Shown here: positions 1 through 9,800 of the stretch, piece by piece
How positions within the stretch are numbered: position 1 is the stretch's first letter
How the letters are laid out: each line of letters starts with the position of its first letter
DNA from: DAOVRD01 sp964521715
GTDB taxonomy: Bacteria; Planctomycetota; Brocadiia; SM23-32
Assembly: GCA_964521715.1 (NCBI GenBank)
Contig: CAZFSS010000037.1
Location: 1-34,158, forward strand
Reading direction: 5' to 3'
Length of the DNA stretch: 34,158 nucleotides
Translations under genes and position numbers: made by a program
Notes under the pieces: model-generated
What the model saw: only the letters and a program-made list of their open reading frames with translations
The model's database searches: none
Told to the model about the DNA's origin: nothing

Positions 1-52
1 GCTATCGAGCGGTAGGTGCGAAAATGCAAGACGACTTCCTTGACAGCCCACT

Positions 53-72
53 AGGCGCTTCGCGAAGCGCCT
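53..72. terminator. perfect inverted repeat, possible terminator of the HD-GYP gene
   Basis: The 20 bases at 53-72 form a perfect palindrome (AGGCGCTTCG / CGAAGCGCCT). It lies about 60 bases beyond the stop codon of the minus-strand HD-GYP gene. No run of T follows on either strand, so an intrinsic terminator is only a guess. The rest of 1-131 shows no convincing gene. Confidence 0.35.
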
Positions 73-131
73 CTACGGAATCTGCCGCGACCGGCCCCAC
101 GCCCCCCGGTCCGTGGCGGGCCGGGATCGCT

Positions 132-1748
132 TCACTTCGCGTTGATCTGCACCTTGTGCGCGCCCAGCGTCTCGGCGATGCTCTCGCGGAGCGATTCCAG
201 ACACGTCAGGATCTCAGAGCGCAGCCCCTCTCCGGACGGTTCGGGCTCGCCGGCAGTTTCGAATCTCTTGCGCCACGCGTCCAGCTCCCACAGGATGCCC
301 AGCAGGCTTTGGATCAAGGCAAGCTCGCCCTGGTCGGCCAGGGGGACCTGGGCGACGCCGGGCTTCTCAGGATGGGGACGGGCCTGCGGGACGGGGGCCT
401 CGTCTGCGGGTTCTCGCAGCTTGTCGCCGAGCGCCTCTTCCAGCCCGTTGGAGACGCCCTGGATCTGCGCAGCGGCCTGGGTCTTCTCGCCGATCAGTTC
501 CCTCATCGCCTCCAGTTGCTGTTGCGGCGTGGGCTCCGTGTCTATGATGGTCTTGCCGGCGGCGCTTCTGTACTCCGTGACCGGCCGCCGATGGCCCTCG
601 CCCTCATCCTCGGCCTGGGCGGGGAGGGGCGCAGGGGGCACGGCGGCGTCAGGGGGAGGGGAGGGATGCCAGCGCAGTTCGCCCTCGCCCCAGGGATGCG
701 GGACCGCCTGCCTGGGGACCTCGGCTCTCGGGGCGGGGACGGGCGCCTCGACGGTGAACCGGGAAGGCAGCAAGTTGATGAACCGCTGGAGGATGTCGTC
801 GTCAAGCTTGCCGCGCATGTCGTTGACCATGATGCCGAGCGCCTTCTGGCTGTCCATGGCGCTGCGGTAGGGCCGGTGGCTGGTCAGGGCGTCGAACACG
901 TCGACGATCCTGGCGGCACGCGCGAACAGGTTTATGGTGGCTCCGCTGCGTCCGTCTGGATAACCGCCCCCGCATACGTCCTCATGGTGCTGCCGGATGA
1001 TGCACTTGGCGATGGGCGCCTGGCGCAGGTAGGGCCTCGCCATCTTCACCCCGTCCCGGGGATGCCTCTCTATGAGCTTGAACTCCTCCGAGGTGAGGGG
1101 GCCCGGCTTCTGGAGTATCTCCGCGGGCACGAGGGCTTTGCCCAGGTCGTGCAGCGCTCCGCCCAGCAGGACCTGGCCGAGCAACCCTCTCTCGTCCACG
1201 CCGAGCACCCGCGTTGCCAGGCTCGCCAGCAGCACGGCGACGTTTATGCAGTGGCTATGCGTGTAATAGGTCAGCGGCGCGCAGTCCATCATGTGCCATT
1301 CGGAGCCGGGGTGGCGGCGCACCATGTCGGCGATGGCGTGCAGCAACTGCTGGACGCGCGCGTACGTGGGCGTCGAGCAGGGTTCCTCCAGAAGGGCGGC
1401 CATCCCCCTGCACGTCAGGCGGTAGACCCACTCCGCCGCCTGCCGGGAAGGGATCACGTCCTCCTTCAGGATCGCGGACAGGTTGTCTTCCACGTAGTCG
1501 AAGCAGCTGTCCGCCTCCTCGTCCGCCACGTACAGGAGGTCGGTGTCCGACTGCCGCAGCTTGTCCCACGTGTCCGCATAGACCGGTTCGCCCGCAACCT
1601 TGAAGGCTGTGAACGTTCCGCTGTCCCCCTCCCGCATGTAGACGTTGAACGGCGGAGTGGTCGCGGGCTGCAGGATGTGTGGGTGCAGTCGGATGTAGGC
1701 GTAACCGCTGCGGTCTGGCATCTCGTTCGCTATCTCGATCCCGGCCAT
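132..1748 (-). CDS. HD-GYP domain protein (probable cyclic-di-GMP phosphodiesterase)
   Basis: A 538-residue protein if it starts at the ATG at 1748. An in-frame ATG at 1865 would add 39 residues rich in Gly, Pro and Arg that look non-coding, and a weak promoter candidate (1864-1893) would start transcription downstream of it. Residues 1-150 are an uncharacterised N-terminal region as often precedes HD-GYP domains. The HD-GYP domain spans about 155-330 with HDLGK at 200-204, His229, the His pair at 254-255, GGGYPDG at 260-266 and Asp283. These are the metal and GYP residues of active c-di-GMP hydrolases (PdeB/RpfG class). A Pro/Ala-rich linker (335-410) and a helical C-terminus follow. No receiver domain or membrane segment is seen, so it is probably cytoplasmic. 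It is divergent from the sugar isomerase gene. It could act on the MshEN-bearing ATPases further along the window, but that is inference. Confidence 0.88.
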   Translation of the reverse strand: MAGIEIANEMPDRSGYAYIRLHPHILQPATTPPFNVYMREGDSGTFTAFKVAGEPVYADTWDKLRQSDTDLLYVADEEADSCFDYVEDNLSAILKEDVIPSRQAAEWVYRLTCRGMAALLEEPCSTPTYARVQQLLHAIADMVRRHPGSEWHMMDCAPLTYYTHSHCINVAVLLASLATRVLGVDERGLLGQVLLGGALHDLGKALVPAEILQKPGPLTSEEFKLIERHPRDGVKMARPYLRQAPIAKCIIRQHHEDVCGGGYPDGRSGATINLFARAARIVDVFDALTSHRPYRSAMDSQKALGIMVNDMRGKLDDDILQRFINLLPSRFTVEAPVPAPRAEVPRQAVPHPWGEGELRWHPSPPPDAAVPPAPLPAQAEDEGEGHRRPVTEYRSAAGKTIIDTEPTPQQQLEAMRELIGEKTQAAAQIQGVSNGLEEALGDKLREPADEAPVPQARPHPEKPGVAQVPLADQGELALIQSLLGILWELDAWRKRFETAGEPEPSGEGLRSEILTCLESLRESIAETLGAHKVQINAK

Positions 1749-2083
1749 GTTGACCTGCGGCAGCGGCAATCCTGCGGCCCCGCGGGGCACACGGAACCCC
1801 CGGCCTGGGGATCCTCGTCTCGGGGACGGCCTCCCGGGCCCAGCCGCCAGCGCGCAGTTCATCATTGTGCGCCTAACCCAAGGGCGCCTTCAACGGGGAA
1901 AGACGAGAGGCGCTCTGCACGTCCTGGAGGGGCCTCTCAGGCACTTGTGGGAACCCAACTATTGGCCCGGAAATGGCCGGCGGCGCGGATCACGCGGCGC
2001 GTCCTGCCCCTCCGCTTGCGCCGAAGGCAGGGCGCCGGTAACCTGCCCTGCCGTCCGGTCGCTCCTTCGGAGGAGGACGAGGC
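1749..2083. other. intergenic region between divergent genes
   Basis: About 335 bases between the HD-GYP start and the sugar isomerase start. A weak minus-strand promoter candidate is cttcaa at 1888-1893 (-35, read as TTGAAG) and attgtg at 1864-1869 (-10, read as CACAAT), with an 18-base spacer. The right edge holds the strong GGAGGAGGA ribosome site of the isomerase gene. Open frames run through it on both strands but none has recognisable protein features; they reflect the high GC content. Confidence 0.4.
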
Positions 2084-2920
2084 ATGAGGCTGGGTGGACC
2101 GATCTTCCGGGATTGTCCGGGTCCGGCGGAATGGGCCGCGGCCGTGAAGAGCAAGGGGTACAGCGCCGCATACTGCCCCGTCCCGGACGCAAGGGACGAA
2201 GCGGCTGTTGACGCCTACCGGCAGGCCGCAGAGTCGCAAGGCATCATCATCGCCGAGGTCGGGGCGTGGAGCAACCCCATCAGCCCTGACGAGCAGACGC
2301 GCCGCGCGGCGCTGGAGCTCTGCCGCGAGCGGCTGGCGCTGGCCGACCTGATCGGGGCGCGCTGCTGCGTGAACATCGCCGGGTCGCGCAGCCAGAAGTG
2401 GGACGGACCCGATCCGCAGAACCTGAGCCCGGAGACGTTCGACCTGATCGTCGAATCCGTCCGCGAGATCATCGACGGCGTGTGCCCGACCCGCACCTTC
2501 TATACGCTTGAGACCATGCCCTGGGTGTTCCCGGACTCGCCGGACAGCTACCTCGACATCATCAAGGCCGTCGACCGCCCGCAGTTCGCCGTGCACCTGG
2601 ACCCCGTCAACCTCGTCTGCAGCCCGCAGCGCTACTATGCCAGCGGCCCGCTGATCCGCGAGTGCTTCCGGAAGCTCGGCCCGCTCGTCAAGAGCTGCCA
2701 TGCCAAGGACATCATCCTGCGGGAGCAGTTCACGGTGCACCTCGACGAGGCGAGGCCCGGGCTCGGGGGCCTGGACTACCGGACGTTCCTGACGGAGCTG
2801 AACCGCCTTGATCCCGATACGCCCCTCATGCTGGAACACCTCGCCTCGGAGGGGGACTACGATCTGGCCGCGGCCTACGTGCGCTCCGTCGCGCAGGACG
2901 TGCGGGTGACCATCCGCTGA
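2084..2920 (+). CDS. sugar phosphate isomerase/epimerase (xylose isomerase-like TIM barrel)
   Basis: A 278-residue protein of the AP endonuclease 2 / xylose isomerase-like TIM-barrel superfamily. The usual metal-binding set is visible at the ends of the barrel strands: Glu143 (in TLETMPW), Asp173 (HLDPVN), His206 (CHAKD) and Glu251 (MLEHL). Members isomerise or epimerise sugars or inositol derivatives; the substrate here cannot be read from sequence. The start is supported by a strong GGAGGAGGA ribosome site 6-8 bases upstream. No signal peptide is seen, so it is cytoplasmic. It appears to stand alone: a PadR gene with its own promoter follows 93 bases downstream. Length is normal for the family. 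Confidence 0.88.
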   Translation: MRLGGPIFRDCPGPAEWAAAVKSKGYSAAYCPVPDARDEAAVDAYRQAAESQGIIIAEVGAWSNPISPDEQTRRAALELCRERLALADLIGARCCVNIAGSRSQKWDGPDPQNLSPETFDLIVESVREIIDGVCPTRTFYTLETMPWVFPDSPDSYLDIIKAVDRPQFAVHLDPVNLVCSPQRYYASGPLIRECFRKLGPLVKSCHAKDIILREQFTVHLDEARPGLGGLDYRTFLTELNRLDPDTPLMLEHLASEGDYDLAAAYVRSVAQDVRVTIR

Positions 2921-2975
2921 GACCCAGCCGGGCCGGGCGGCAGCCACGCATGACGGGGGAAATCCGCGACGGGGC

Positions 2976-3004
2976 TTGACATTTAGAACGAATCGTAGTA
3001 TTAT
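2976..3004 (+). promoter_or_regulatory. consensus sigma-70 type promoter of the PadR gene
   Basis: TTGACA at 2976-2981 and TATTAT at 2999-3004 are separated by exactly 17 bases, in an AT-rich patch that stands out in this GC-rich window. The -10 element ends only nine bases before the ATG at 3014, so transcription would begin at or within three bases of the start codon. There is no room for a ribosome site. Confidence 0.8.
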
Positions 3005-3013
3005 ATTCAGACT

Positions 3014-3568
3014 ATGACCGACGCCGCAGAGGTGTCCACGCTCTGGCTCGCAATCCTGGGGTTGATCCGGCAGGCGCCCATGTCCGGCTACGACGTGCGC
3101 AAGGTCTTCTCGACCACCCCGATGGGCCACTTCAGCAGGAGCCCGGGGGCCATATATCCTGCCCTGCGGCGGCTCGAAGAGGATGGGCTGATCGAGGGGA
3201 AGGTCGATGACGAGCGCCAGCTCAGGCCCCGCAAAGTCTACTCGCTGACCTCCGACGGCGAGCAGGCGCTGAGGGGGCGGATCCACCGGCCCGTCACGCG
3301 CGACGACGTCATCTGGCATCTCGATGACGTGATGCTCCGGTTCGCGTTCGGCGGCGGGGTCCTTGGCCGTGAGTGGGCGCTGGGCTTCCTGGACGAGTTT
3401 GCCACGCAGATCGAGTCCTATGTTCTGTCTCTGGAAGAGCGGTTGGAGGCGTTGGGCGAGCGGGGCGCGCCGTACGGCAGATACGCGCTCGAACAGGGCG
3501 TCGCAATGTACCGGGCGACGGGCCGTTGGGCCCGTCGCGTCATCGAGGAGCTTCAGAAGGAGGAGTAG
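3014..3568 (+). CDS. PadR-family transcriptional regulator
   Basis: A 184-residue protein with the PadR winged helix-turn-helix at about residues 8-95: an LAILGLI helix, the MSGYDVRK segment, GAIYPALRRLEEDGLI as recognition helix plus turn, and a wing carrying KVYSLTSDGEQAL. The remainder is a helical C-terminal dimerisation arm (Vir_act_alpha_C type). PadR proteins usually repress neighbouring efflux or stress genes in response to small molecules. Here the next gene, only three bases downstream, codes a lipoprotein, so the pair is an operon and the lipoprotein gene is the likely target. The promoter leaves no leader, so translation probably starts on a leaderless message and autoregulation at the promoter is plausible (inference). 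Confidence 0.9.
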   Translation: MTDAAEVSTLWLAILGLIRQAPMSGYDVRKVFSTTPMGHFSRSPGAIYPALRRLEEDGLIEGKVDDERQLRPRKVYSLTSDGEQALRGRIHRPVTRDDVIWHLDDVMLRFAFGGGVLGREWALGFLDEFATQIESYVLSLEERLEALGERGAPYGRYALEQGVAMYRATGRWARRVIEELQKEE

Positions 3569-3571
3569 GCC

Positions 3572-4552
3572 ATGGCAAGGGCTCATGCATTGGTTCTGGT
3601 TGGTGCTCTACTGCTGGCGGCGACCGGCTGCGCGGCGCCCGAGTCCGTGGCGTCCGCGCCCGCCTCGCCCGAGCCCGTCCTGCTCAGACAGTACGATCTG
3701 GGGGGCGAGCGCGTCGCAGAGGCCCGCTACTATCACATGGAGACGAACGTCGTCTCCTACGCGAAGGACGGCACGCGGACCGGCACGGTCACGTACCGGC
3801 TCTACCTCATGTGCACGCCCCCGGAGGGCCCCGATCAGGGGGGCTACCGGTATACCTGCGCCAGGCTCACCATCCAGAGAGGGCAGGAGCCGGAAGTGAG
3901 CGTACCGGCGCTGACGGCCTGGTCCTACGAGTTCAACCCGGGCGGGACAGGCTTCGACGAGAAGGGGCAAGTGTTCGGCATAGACCACGCCAAGTTCGAA
4001 GGGCTGACGGACAGCAACGGCGCTCGCCTGCCGCCTGAGGCCGCCTACACGGTTTACAACAATTTCATTGACTTCCACGCGTTCTGCAACTGCTTCGCTA
4101 CGCCGGCACAGGGCGGCGGCATCCAGGACCTGAAGACGATCGGGCAGAAGATCGTCCACGCAGCCGCCAACTCCCAGGCCCCCGTGAACCTGGGCACGAA
4201 CATCGCCGAGGGGTCGTATTACAGGAACGGCGAGGTCACACTCGAGTTCAAGGGGCTGAGCGTGGTTGACGGCGTCGCGTGCGCGCTCCTCGCCTTCGAC
4301 TCTGGCGAGGGCTCTTTCAAGATGTTCATTGAGCCGATGCCGGGCATGCGGGTGACGGCGGTCGGGGGATCGCACTACTTCGGCGACCTGTACGTCGAGC
4401 TGGACTCGAACTGGGTGCGGAAGGTCACGCTGGGCGAATTGGTCGTCGCCGAAGCGACCATGGGCGAGCAGACGGCGATGGATATGGTCGTAGAGCGCAC
4501 CCTCACGATAAGGGCGGTGACGGAGGAAGCCTTCGCGAAGCCGGCCGGATGA
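3572..4552 (+). CDS. putative lipoprotein of unknown function
   Basis: A 326-residue protein with a lipoprotein signal: basic start, hydrophobic stretch 7-18 and a lipobox-like LAATGC ending at Cys20. The -3 residue is Ala rather than Leu, so the box is slightly atypical. After cleavage it would be lipid-anchored outside the cytoplasmic membrane. The body is polar and beta-rich with no family I recognise. A cluster of Cys residues around NCFATPAQ may form a disulfide. Its ribosome site (AGGAGG) lies inside the end of the PadR gene, three bases upstream, so the two genes are translationally linked. The gene after it is convergent. Confidence 0.8.
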   Translation: MARAHALVLVGALLLAATGCAAPESVASAPASPEPVLLRQYDLGGERVAEARYYHMETNVVSYAKDGTRTGTVTYRLYLMCTPPEGPDQGGYRYTCARLTIQRGQEPEVSVPALTAWSYEFNPGGTGFDEKGQVFGIDHAKFEGLTDSNGARLPPEAAYTVYNNFIDFHAFCNCFATPAQGGGIQDLKTIGQKIVHAAANSQAPVNLGTNIAEGSYYRNGEVTLEFKGLSVVDGVACALLAFDSGEGSFKMFIEPMPGMRVTAVGGSHYFGDLYVELDSNWVRKVTLGELVVAEATMGEQTAMDMVVERTLTIRAVTEEAFAKPAG

Positions 4553-4590
4553 GCGGGGAGCCTGAGCCGGCTGCCAACGGCCGGGACTGC

Positions 4591-4607
4591 CGGCGTTGCT
4601 GACGCCG
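4591..4607. terminator. possible bidirectional terminator hairpin
   Basis: CGGCGT (4591-4596), a five-base loop and ACGCCG (4602-4607) form a short perfect stem in the 78-base gap between two convergent genes. Further GC-rich complementary segments flank it. There is no T run, so this is weak. Confidence 0.25.
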
Positions 4608-4630
4608 CCGGTGGGGCCGGCGCAGGACGC

Positions 4631-6595
4631 TCACGTCGGCAGGTTGCCTTCGAGTATCGTGCGGATGGCTTCGTTCATCTTCCGTTCGCTGATGTCCCGC
4701 AGCGCTCCCTGCACGGCCGGCTTGCCCTCGTGCTGGATCGAGACCAGCGTCAGCTCTCCCCAGTAGCGGGTGCCGTCCCTGCGGGCCATGACCATTTCCT
4801 CCCGGTGCACGTGCCCGCTCGTTGCCAGGGTCTTCTGGAACAGCTCCTCGAGCTGCGCGTGCGAGACCGACGCGGCCAGGTCCTGCACGCCCATGCCGAC
4901 CACCTGGGCGTGCTCATAGCCCGTGATGCTGGCCGTGGCCGGGTTGCACCACGAGATATTGCCCTCGGCGTCGCTGATGAACAGCATCTCGCGAACGGCC
5001 GCTACCAGTCCGGCCAGGCCCTCCGCCCCGGCCGCTGCGGGGACTTCCACCACGACCTTCTCGGCCTCTGGAGCCGCGACGGCCTCGATGACCGTCAGCA
5101 CGAGCAGGGTCCGATCTCCGCTGCCGAGCGCCGCGGCGCTGACATGGACGGGGACGCCCGAGCCGTCGCGTGTCTCGAAGATGAACGGCTCGGCGGCTGC
5201 GCCCTTCCGGGCCGCGTCGCGAAGCCAGTGGCCGAGCGCGCCTCTCTTGTCCGCCCGGACCAGCGCGTCGAAGGGCTGCCCGACAAGTCCCTCCTCGTTT
5301 TCGCCTACCATGTTGCACAGGGCGGTGTTGGCGTACTGCACCCCGCCGTCGGCGTCGACCATGGCCATGCCTGCGGCGGCTCTCTCGGTCAGGCTGCGAT
5401 AGAGCCATTCGCGGTCCTTCAGCTCCTGGTCGGCGGCCGCGCCCTCTCCGGCCTGGCTGAGCATGGCGACGGCGCCGGAGACCTTGCCCGAGTAGGAAAG
5501 CACCGGCCATGCGCGAACGGTGAAGCTCGTGGCCAACTCGTGGGGGTGGACCTCTCCCGTGGCCGGTTCGGATGACTGGAGCACGCGCAGCAGCGGGCAC
5601 TCGTCCGGCGGCTCCTCTTCGCCGTAGAAAATCTCGGAGTATGACTTGCCGATCAGGTCTTCCTCGACTTTCCGAAGGCCTTTCATGGCAGCGGAGTTGG
5701 CCTGCGTGACGGTGTAGTCGGCGGCCACGTGCATCAGCATGGCGCCGAGGGCGTTGATGGGCTCCGGCCAGGCTTCGCTGAGGGCCTTGGCTTCCTTTGC
5801 CCTCTCGCGATGGGCCACGGCCCTGTCCCTGCGCGCCCACTGAGCGATGACGAGGGGGATGATGCTGGCGAAGTGAGGCTCCTTGAGGATGTGGTAGTCG
5901 CCCCCGGCCTCGAGTATCTGGACGGCCGTCTCCGGATCCCACCGCTCAGTCAAGCAGACGACCAGCAGCGAGGGCTCCTTGATCTTCAGTATCTGGATGA
6001 GGCCGGCGGCCGCGTCGGGGGCGGTGTCCCAGTCGAGCACGACGACCTCCGCCCGCACCCGGCTGCTCATGGTGTCCGAAGCGGAGACGCCGTAGTCGGC
6101 CGTGGTGACTTCGACATTCTTGATCGTGCCTTCGACGGCGTGCACCATGGCCTCCAGGTCGCTCTTGATGTTCTCGATGATCATCACGCGCACGAATCGG
6201 TCCAGGTCGACTCTCTCCGGCTCCGGGAGAGTGGCGGGCCTGGGCGGCGCCTCCTCGAAGGATGACGCGCGCTCGGACGCCCGCTCCCGGGCTTCCTCGG
6301 CCGACATCGTGCCCTTGGCGCCCTTGCCCTCCGCGGCGCGCTTCTCTTCGGCGGCCTTCACGCGGTCCAGCGCCTCCTGGGCCCGGGGGTAACCCATCCT
6401 CTGCGCCCTCTCGAGGGCGATGGCGGCCACGTCCAGGTTGCCGACCCTGTAGAGGCAGACGCCCAGGCCGAACCAGGCGCGAGAGTCCCTCGGATCGACT
6501 TCGGTCGCCTGAAGGTAGGCCTCCACGGCGTCCTGGTACTTCTTCTGCCTGACCAGTTCGGCCGCTTTCCTCAGCAGATGAGTTGCCTTCGCCAT
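4631..6595 (-). CDS. TPR / receiver-like / triple-PAS signalling protein without output domain
   Basis: A 654-residue protein from the ATG at 6595 (a TTG eight codons upstream lacks a ribosome site). Domains in order: TPR helices (about 5-75); a Glu/Ala-rich linker; a response-regulator-like domain (about 136-258); then three PAS domains at about 285-382, 400-505 and 530-642, the last ending in a PAC-type LRDISERK. The receiver-like part keeps the phosphoacceptor-like Asp188 (VVLDWD), Thr216 and Lys238 (ILKEP), but the usual first acidic pair is Glu141-Asn142, so phosphorylation is uncertain. No histidine kinase, GGDEF, EAL or DNA-binding domain follows, so the output must be through a partner. 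No membrane segment is visible. It is divergent from the Ser/Thr kinase gene 270 bases away, a possible functional partner. Confidence 0.85.
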   Translation of the reverse strand: MAKATHLLRKAAELVRQKKYQDAVEAYLQATEVDPRDSRAWFGLGVCLYRVGNLDVAAIALERAQRMGYPRAQEALDRVKAAEEKRAAEGKGAKGTMSAEEARERASERASSFEEAPPRPATLPEPERVDLDRFVRVMIIENIKSDLEAMVHAVEGTIKNVEVTTADYGVSASDTMSSRVRAEVVVLDWDTAPDAAAGLIQILKIKEPSLLVVCLTERWDPETAVQILEAGGDYHILKEPHFASIIPLVIAQWARRDRAVAHRERAKEAKALSEAWPEPINALGAMLMHVAADYTVTQANSAAMKGLRKVEEDLIGKSYSEIFYGEEEPPDECPLLRVLQSSEPATGEVHPHELATSFTVRAWPVLSYSGKVSGAVAMLSQAGEGAAADQELKDREWLYRSLTERAAAGMAMVDADGGVQYANTALCNMVGENEEGLVGQPFDALVRADKRGALGHWLRDAARKGAAAEPFIFETRDGSGVPVHVSAAALGSGDRTLLVLTVIEAVAAPEAEKVVVEVPAAAGAEGLAGLVAAVREMLFISDAEGNISWCNPATASITGYEHAQVVGMGVQDLAASVSHAQLEELFQKTLATSGHVHREEMVMARRDGTRYWGELTLVSIQHEGKPAVQGALRDISERKMNEAIRTILEGNLPT

Positions 6596-6759
6596 TGTTC
6601 TTGCCTTTCGCTGAAGCAAGTCCCGGGAACTGCAGCCCCTCCCGGGAGTCGAAAGCGGGAAACCGAGACATATATTCTACCCTTTTTGTGCTGCGAACGC
6701 ATCGGGTTTTTGCCGTTCTTGACGAGCCCGCCGCCGCCCCCCTCAACCGGGAAATCGCT

Positions 6760-6787
6760 TTGCCGGACGGCCTCGATGCGCTAGAAT
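6760..6787 (+). promoter_or_regulatory. promoter of the Ser/Thr kinase gene
   Basis: TTGCCG at 6760-6765 and TAGAAT at 6782-6787, with a 16-base spacer, about 78 bases before the GTG start. The same TAGAAT hexamer is used at the RseC-like gene. The 6596-6864 gap separates two divergent genes; a TAGAAT also occurs on the minus strand but without a good -35 box. Confidence 0.5.
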
Positions 6788-6864
6788 ACCGTCTCAGGTC
6801 CGCACAGCGCTTTAGGGCCGTCGCGCGCAGTGCAGGTTGGCCCGGACCATGAGGCGCCAGAGCC

Positions 6865-9800
6865 GTGAGCGACGCAGAACGACCGAAAAGATTCGGCAAG
6901 TGCGTGGTGGAAAGGGAGATAGGCCGGGGGGCAAGGGCCATCGTCTACCTCGCCAGGCATGAGGGCCTCCAGATCCCCGTAGCGCTCAAGGTCATGCGCA
7001 AGGAGATGGGCGCCGAAGAGGAGCAGTTCGCCGAACGTTTCATGCGCGAGGCCCGCCTGACGGCCCAGCTCAACCACAGCAACATCGTGCGCGTCTACGA
7101 CTGCGGCGAGACCGAGGACTCCTACTATCTGATCCTGGAGTACATCGAGGGCAACACCTGCAAGGACCGCCTGCGCGAGCAGGGGGCCTTCGAATGGCAG
7201 CGGGCCGTCCGAATCATCCACCAGGTGGCCGACGGGCTCGGGTACGCCAACAAGAAGGGCATCATCCACAGGGACCTGAAGCCCGAGAACATCATGATCG
7301 ACGCGGAGGGCAACGCGCACCTGGCCGACCTCGGGCTGGCCAAGCAGATAGTGACCGAGCAAGCGTCGGCCACCGTGGACGGGGACGTGCTCGGCACCCC
7401 CTACTACATGAGCCCCGAGCAGGTCCGGCAGCCGGGCAGCGTGGACTTCCGGGCTGACATTTACTCGCTCGGCGCCACCCTCTACCACATGGCCACCGGC
7501 GAGGTGCCGTTCGAGGCGAATACCCCGTTCGAGATAATGACGAGGCACCTGAGCGCCCCGCTGACGCCTCCCGAAGAGAGGAAGGCGGACTTGCCGCCGG
7601 CCTTGAGCGGCATCATCATGCGCATGATGGCGAAGGAGCCGCAGGACCGCTACCAGAGCTACCACGAGCTGATCCAGGAGCTTGACGCTCTGTTGGGGGG
7701 CGAGGCAGAACAGCCCGGGCGTGCGGGGGCAGCAGCCGCTGCCGCCAAGAAGGCCCGAGGGGCAGGCGAAGCAGCCCTCGAGGCCGGGGCCGCCGGTCCG
7801 GAAGTCGCCGAGGAGCCGGCGGTCGGCCTGCAGGCCCCCGGGCGGGAAGGCCCCGCCGCCAGGCCCCCCGTGAGGCTGGAAGCGCTGCCCGTAACGGTCC
7901 AGAACGTCCAGGCGAAGCTGCTGGGCATGCTGTCCCTTCTGGGGTACGCCTTCTTCCTCGTATGTCTCCACCAGCTTCTGTCCAGCGTTGCGGGCCTGCC
8001 GGTGGCGCTGGCCGTGCTGATCGCTTTGATCGCAGCCTGGATCGGATGGGGCCGCTTTGTTCTGCGCAGGCGCGGCGTCCCGCAGGAGGGAGAGGAGCCG
8101 GAGCCGGTGTCAAGGCAGGTCAGCGACGCGCTGGCAGGCCTTTGTGAGCGCCTTTCGCTGCCGCTGGTGCGCGTCTGCCCGACCAACTGCGAAGATGACG
8201 TATGCTACGCCTACAGCTTCTTCTCTCGCAGCGCCTCGCTTCACGTTCCCTTCGGGTGGCTTCGCAAGGCCGGTCTGAACGATCAGGAGACGGAAGCTTA
8301 CCTGGCTCAGGCGCTGGGAGGCCTTTTCGGCGGCGATTCGGACCTCCGCACGCTGTTGGGCGTGCCGATTGGCCTGCTGGCAGGCGGCAGGTGGCTGGGC
8401 GAACGAGCGCTCAAAGTGCTCAGCTCTGCGGACTCGCGTGCCAGGTTGCGGTTTGCGCAGCTTTTCGCCCTGGTCGCCGTGGTGGGGGCGTGCACCCTCG
8501 CGGCGGCGCTGTTCTTTCTCTCATTCTGGGCTGGGGCGCTTGGCCTGCTCTTCTTCGGGTCGCTGGTGCTCCTCAGCGGATTCGAGCGTTACTGCCGTTG
8601 CGCCGGCGATGCGTTCGCCGCCAGAGTGATGGGCAGCCGGTCGGTCGTCTCTTCGGTCATCATTGCCTCCGGCCTTTCCGGCGTGGAGCGCTATGGGCTG
8701 GTTCACGAGTGCGTGGGCGAGTTCGAGGCGCAGCGGTGGGCGGCTGAGGTGCCGCCGCCGGACGTGCGCCGCCGCTGGGTGCGCAGGATCGCAGCCCACT
8801 ACGCAGAGATGGAGTATGCACCTGGCACGCTGGAAACCGCCCGAAAGCTGTTCTGCACCGCGCCTCTGGCGGCGGAGCGTCTGAACCGCCTGGCGGGCGT
8901 TCCCCGCCGGCGGCCCACAAGCGTGCGGGCCGTAGACCTTACGAGGCGCGTGTTCGCCCGACTGCTGGGCGTTCGGGGCAGGCGTCCCATGGCGGTGGCG
9001 GAGCTGGGGGCCACCGGGCTTCCCGCCCTTCTTGGGGTGTTCGTCGGGCTGCTGGTCGTCGGGGCTACGGTGGTGCTTTTCCTGCGGGGAGCCGCCTACT
9101 ACCCGTTCTTCCTTCTGGTGACGGCCGTGCTTGGGGCGGCCCTGGGCGTCGTGCTGTCGTGGCATGGCAGCATAGGGGGGTTGTCGGCCGCCAAGGTCGG
9201 GTGGAAGATCACGGTTGCGGGCGTCCTTCTTGTGTGCACCGGTATGCTGGCTTTCTGCCTGGTTGGCCTGCGCGACCTGGCGCCGTTCGCGCTTCAGGTG
9301 CCCGTCTACCTCCCGCTCGTTCTGCTTGCCGCTGGCGGCGCCGGGGCCGTGTTCTCCCGGCTGATGGCCGTCGTCAGTCCCGAGTTCGCGCCTGAGGGGG
9401 CTGTGGTGGTAGCGGAGGCTCAGGCTCCCCCCGCCGCCGGACCTGCCGCTGCGAAGCGGGCGCCCCGGGCGGCGGCGGCAGTCGCGCCCAGCCCGGTCGA
9501 GGAGGAAGCGGCCGCCGGAAAGCCGAAGCCGGCCGCCGAACCCCCGTCTCAGCCGCGTGTGTCGGCCTCGCCTGAGGCCCTGGAAGGCGCCGGCGAGGAG
9601 CAGGCGGCGGTCGAGGTGGGACCAGCGGAGGAAGGTGCACCGCTTGAGGAGCCTGAACCCGAGGCCGTCACGGAAGTCGGCCCGCAGGAGCCTGCCGAGG
9701 CCCGCTCACAGCCCGAGGACGAGGTGGAAACCGTCGCAGAGCTTGAGGAGGCCACGGCGGCAACCGAATTCTCGGACACGCACTTCGGCCTGGACCAGTG

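Noticed and set aside
24..2087. Long plus-strand open frame (687 codons) over the HD-GYP gene
   Set aside because: It is antisense to a gene with clear HD-GYP motifs, has no family motifs and is rich in Arg, Gly and Leu as expected of a GC-driven shadow.
1937..3586. Long minus-strand open frame opposite the sugar isomerase and PadR genes
   Set aside because: It runs across two recognisable plus-strand genes and a promoter and shows no domain.
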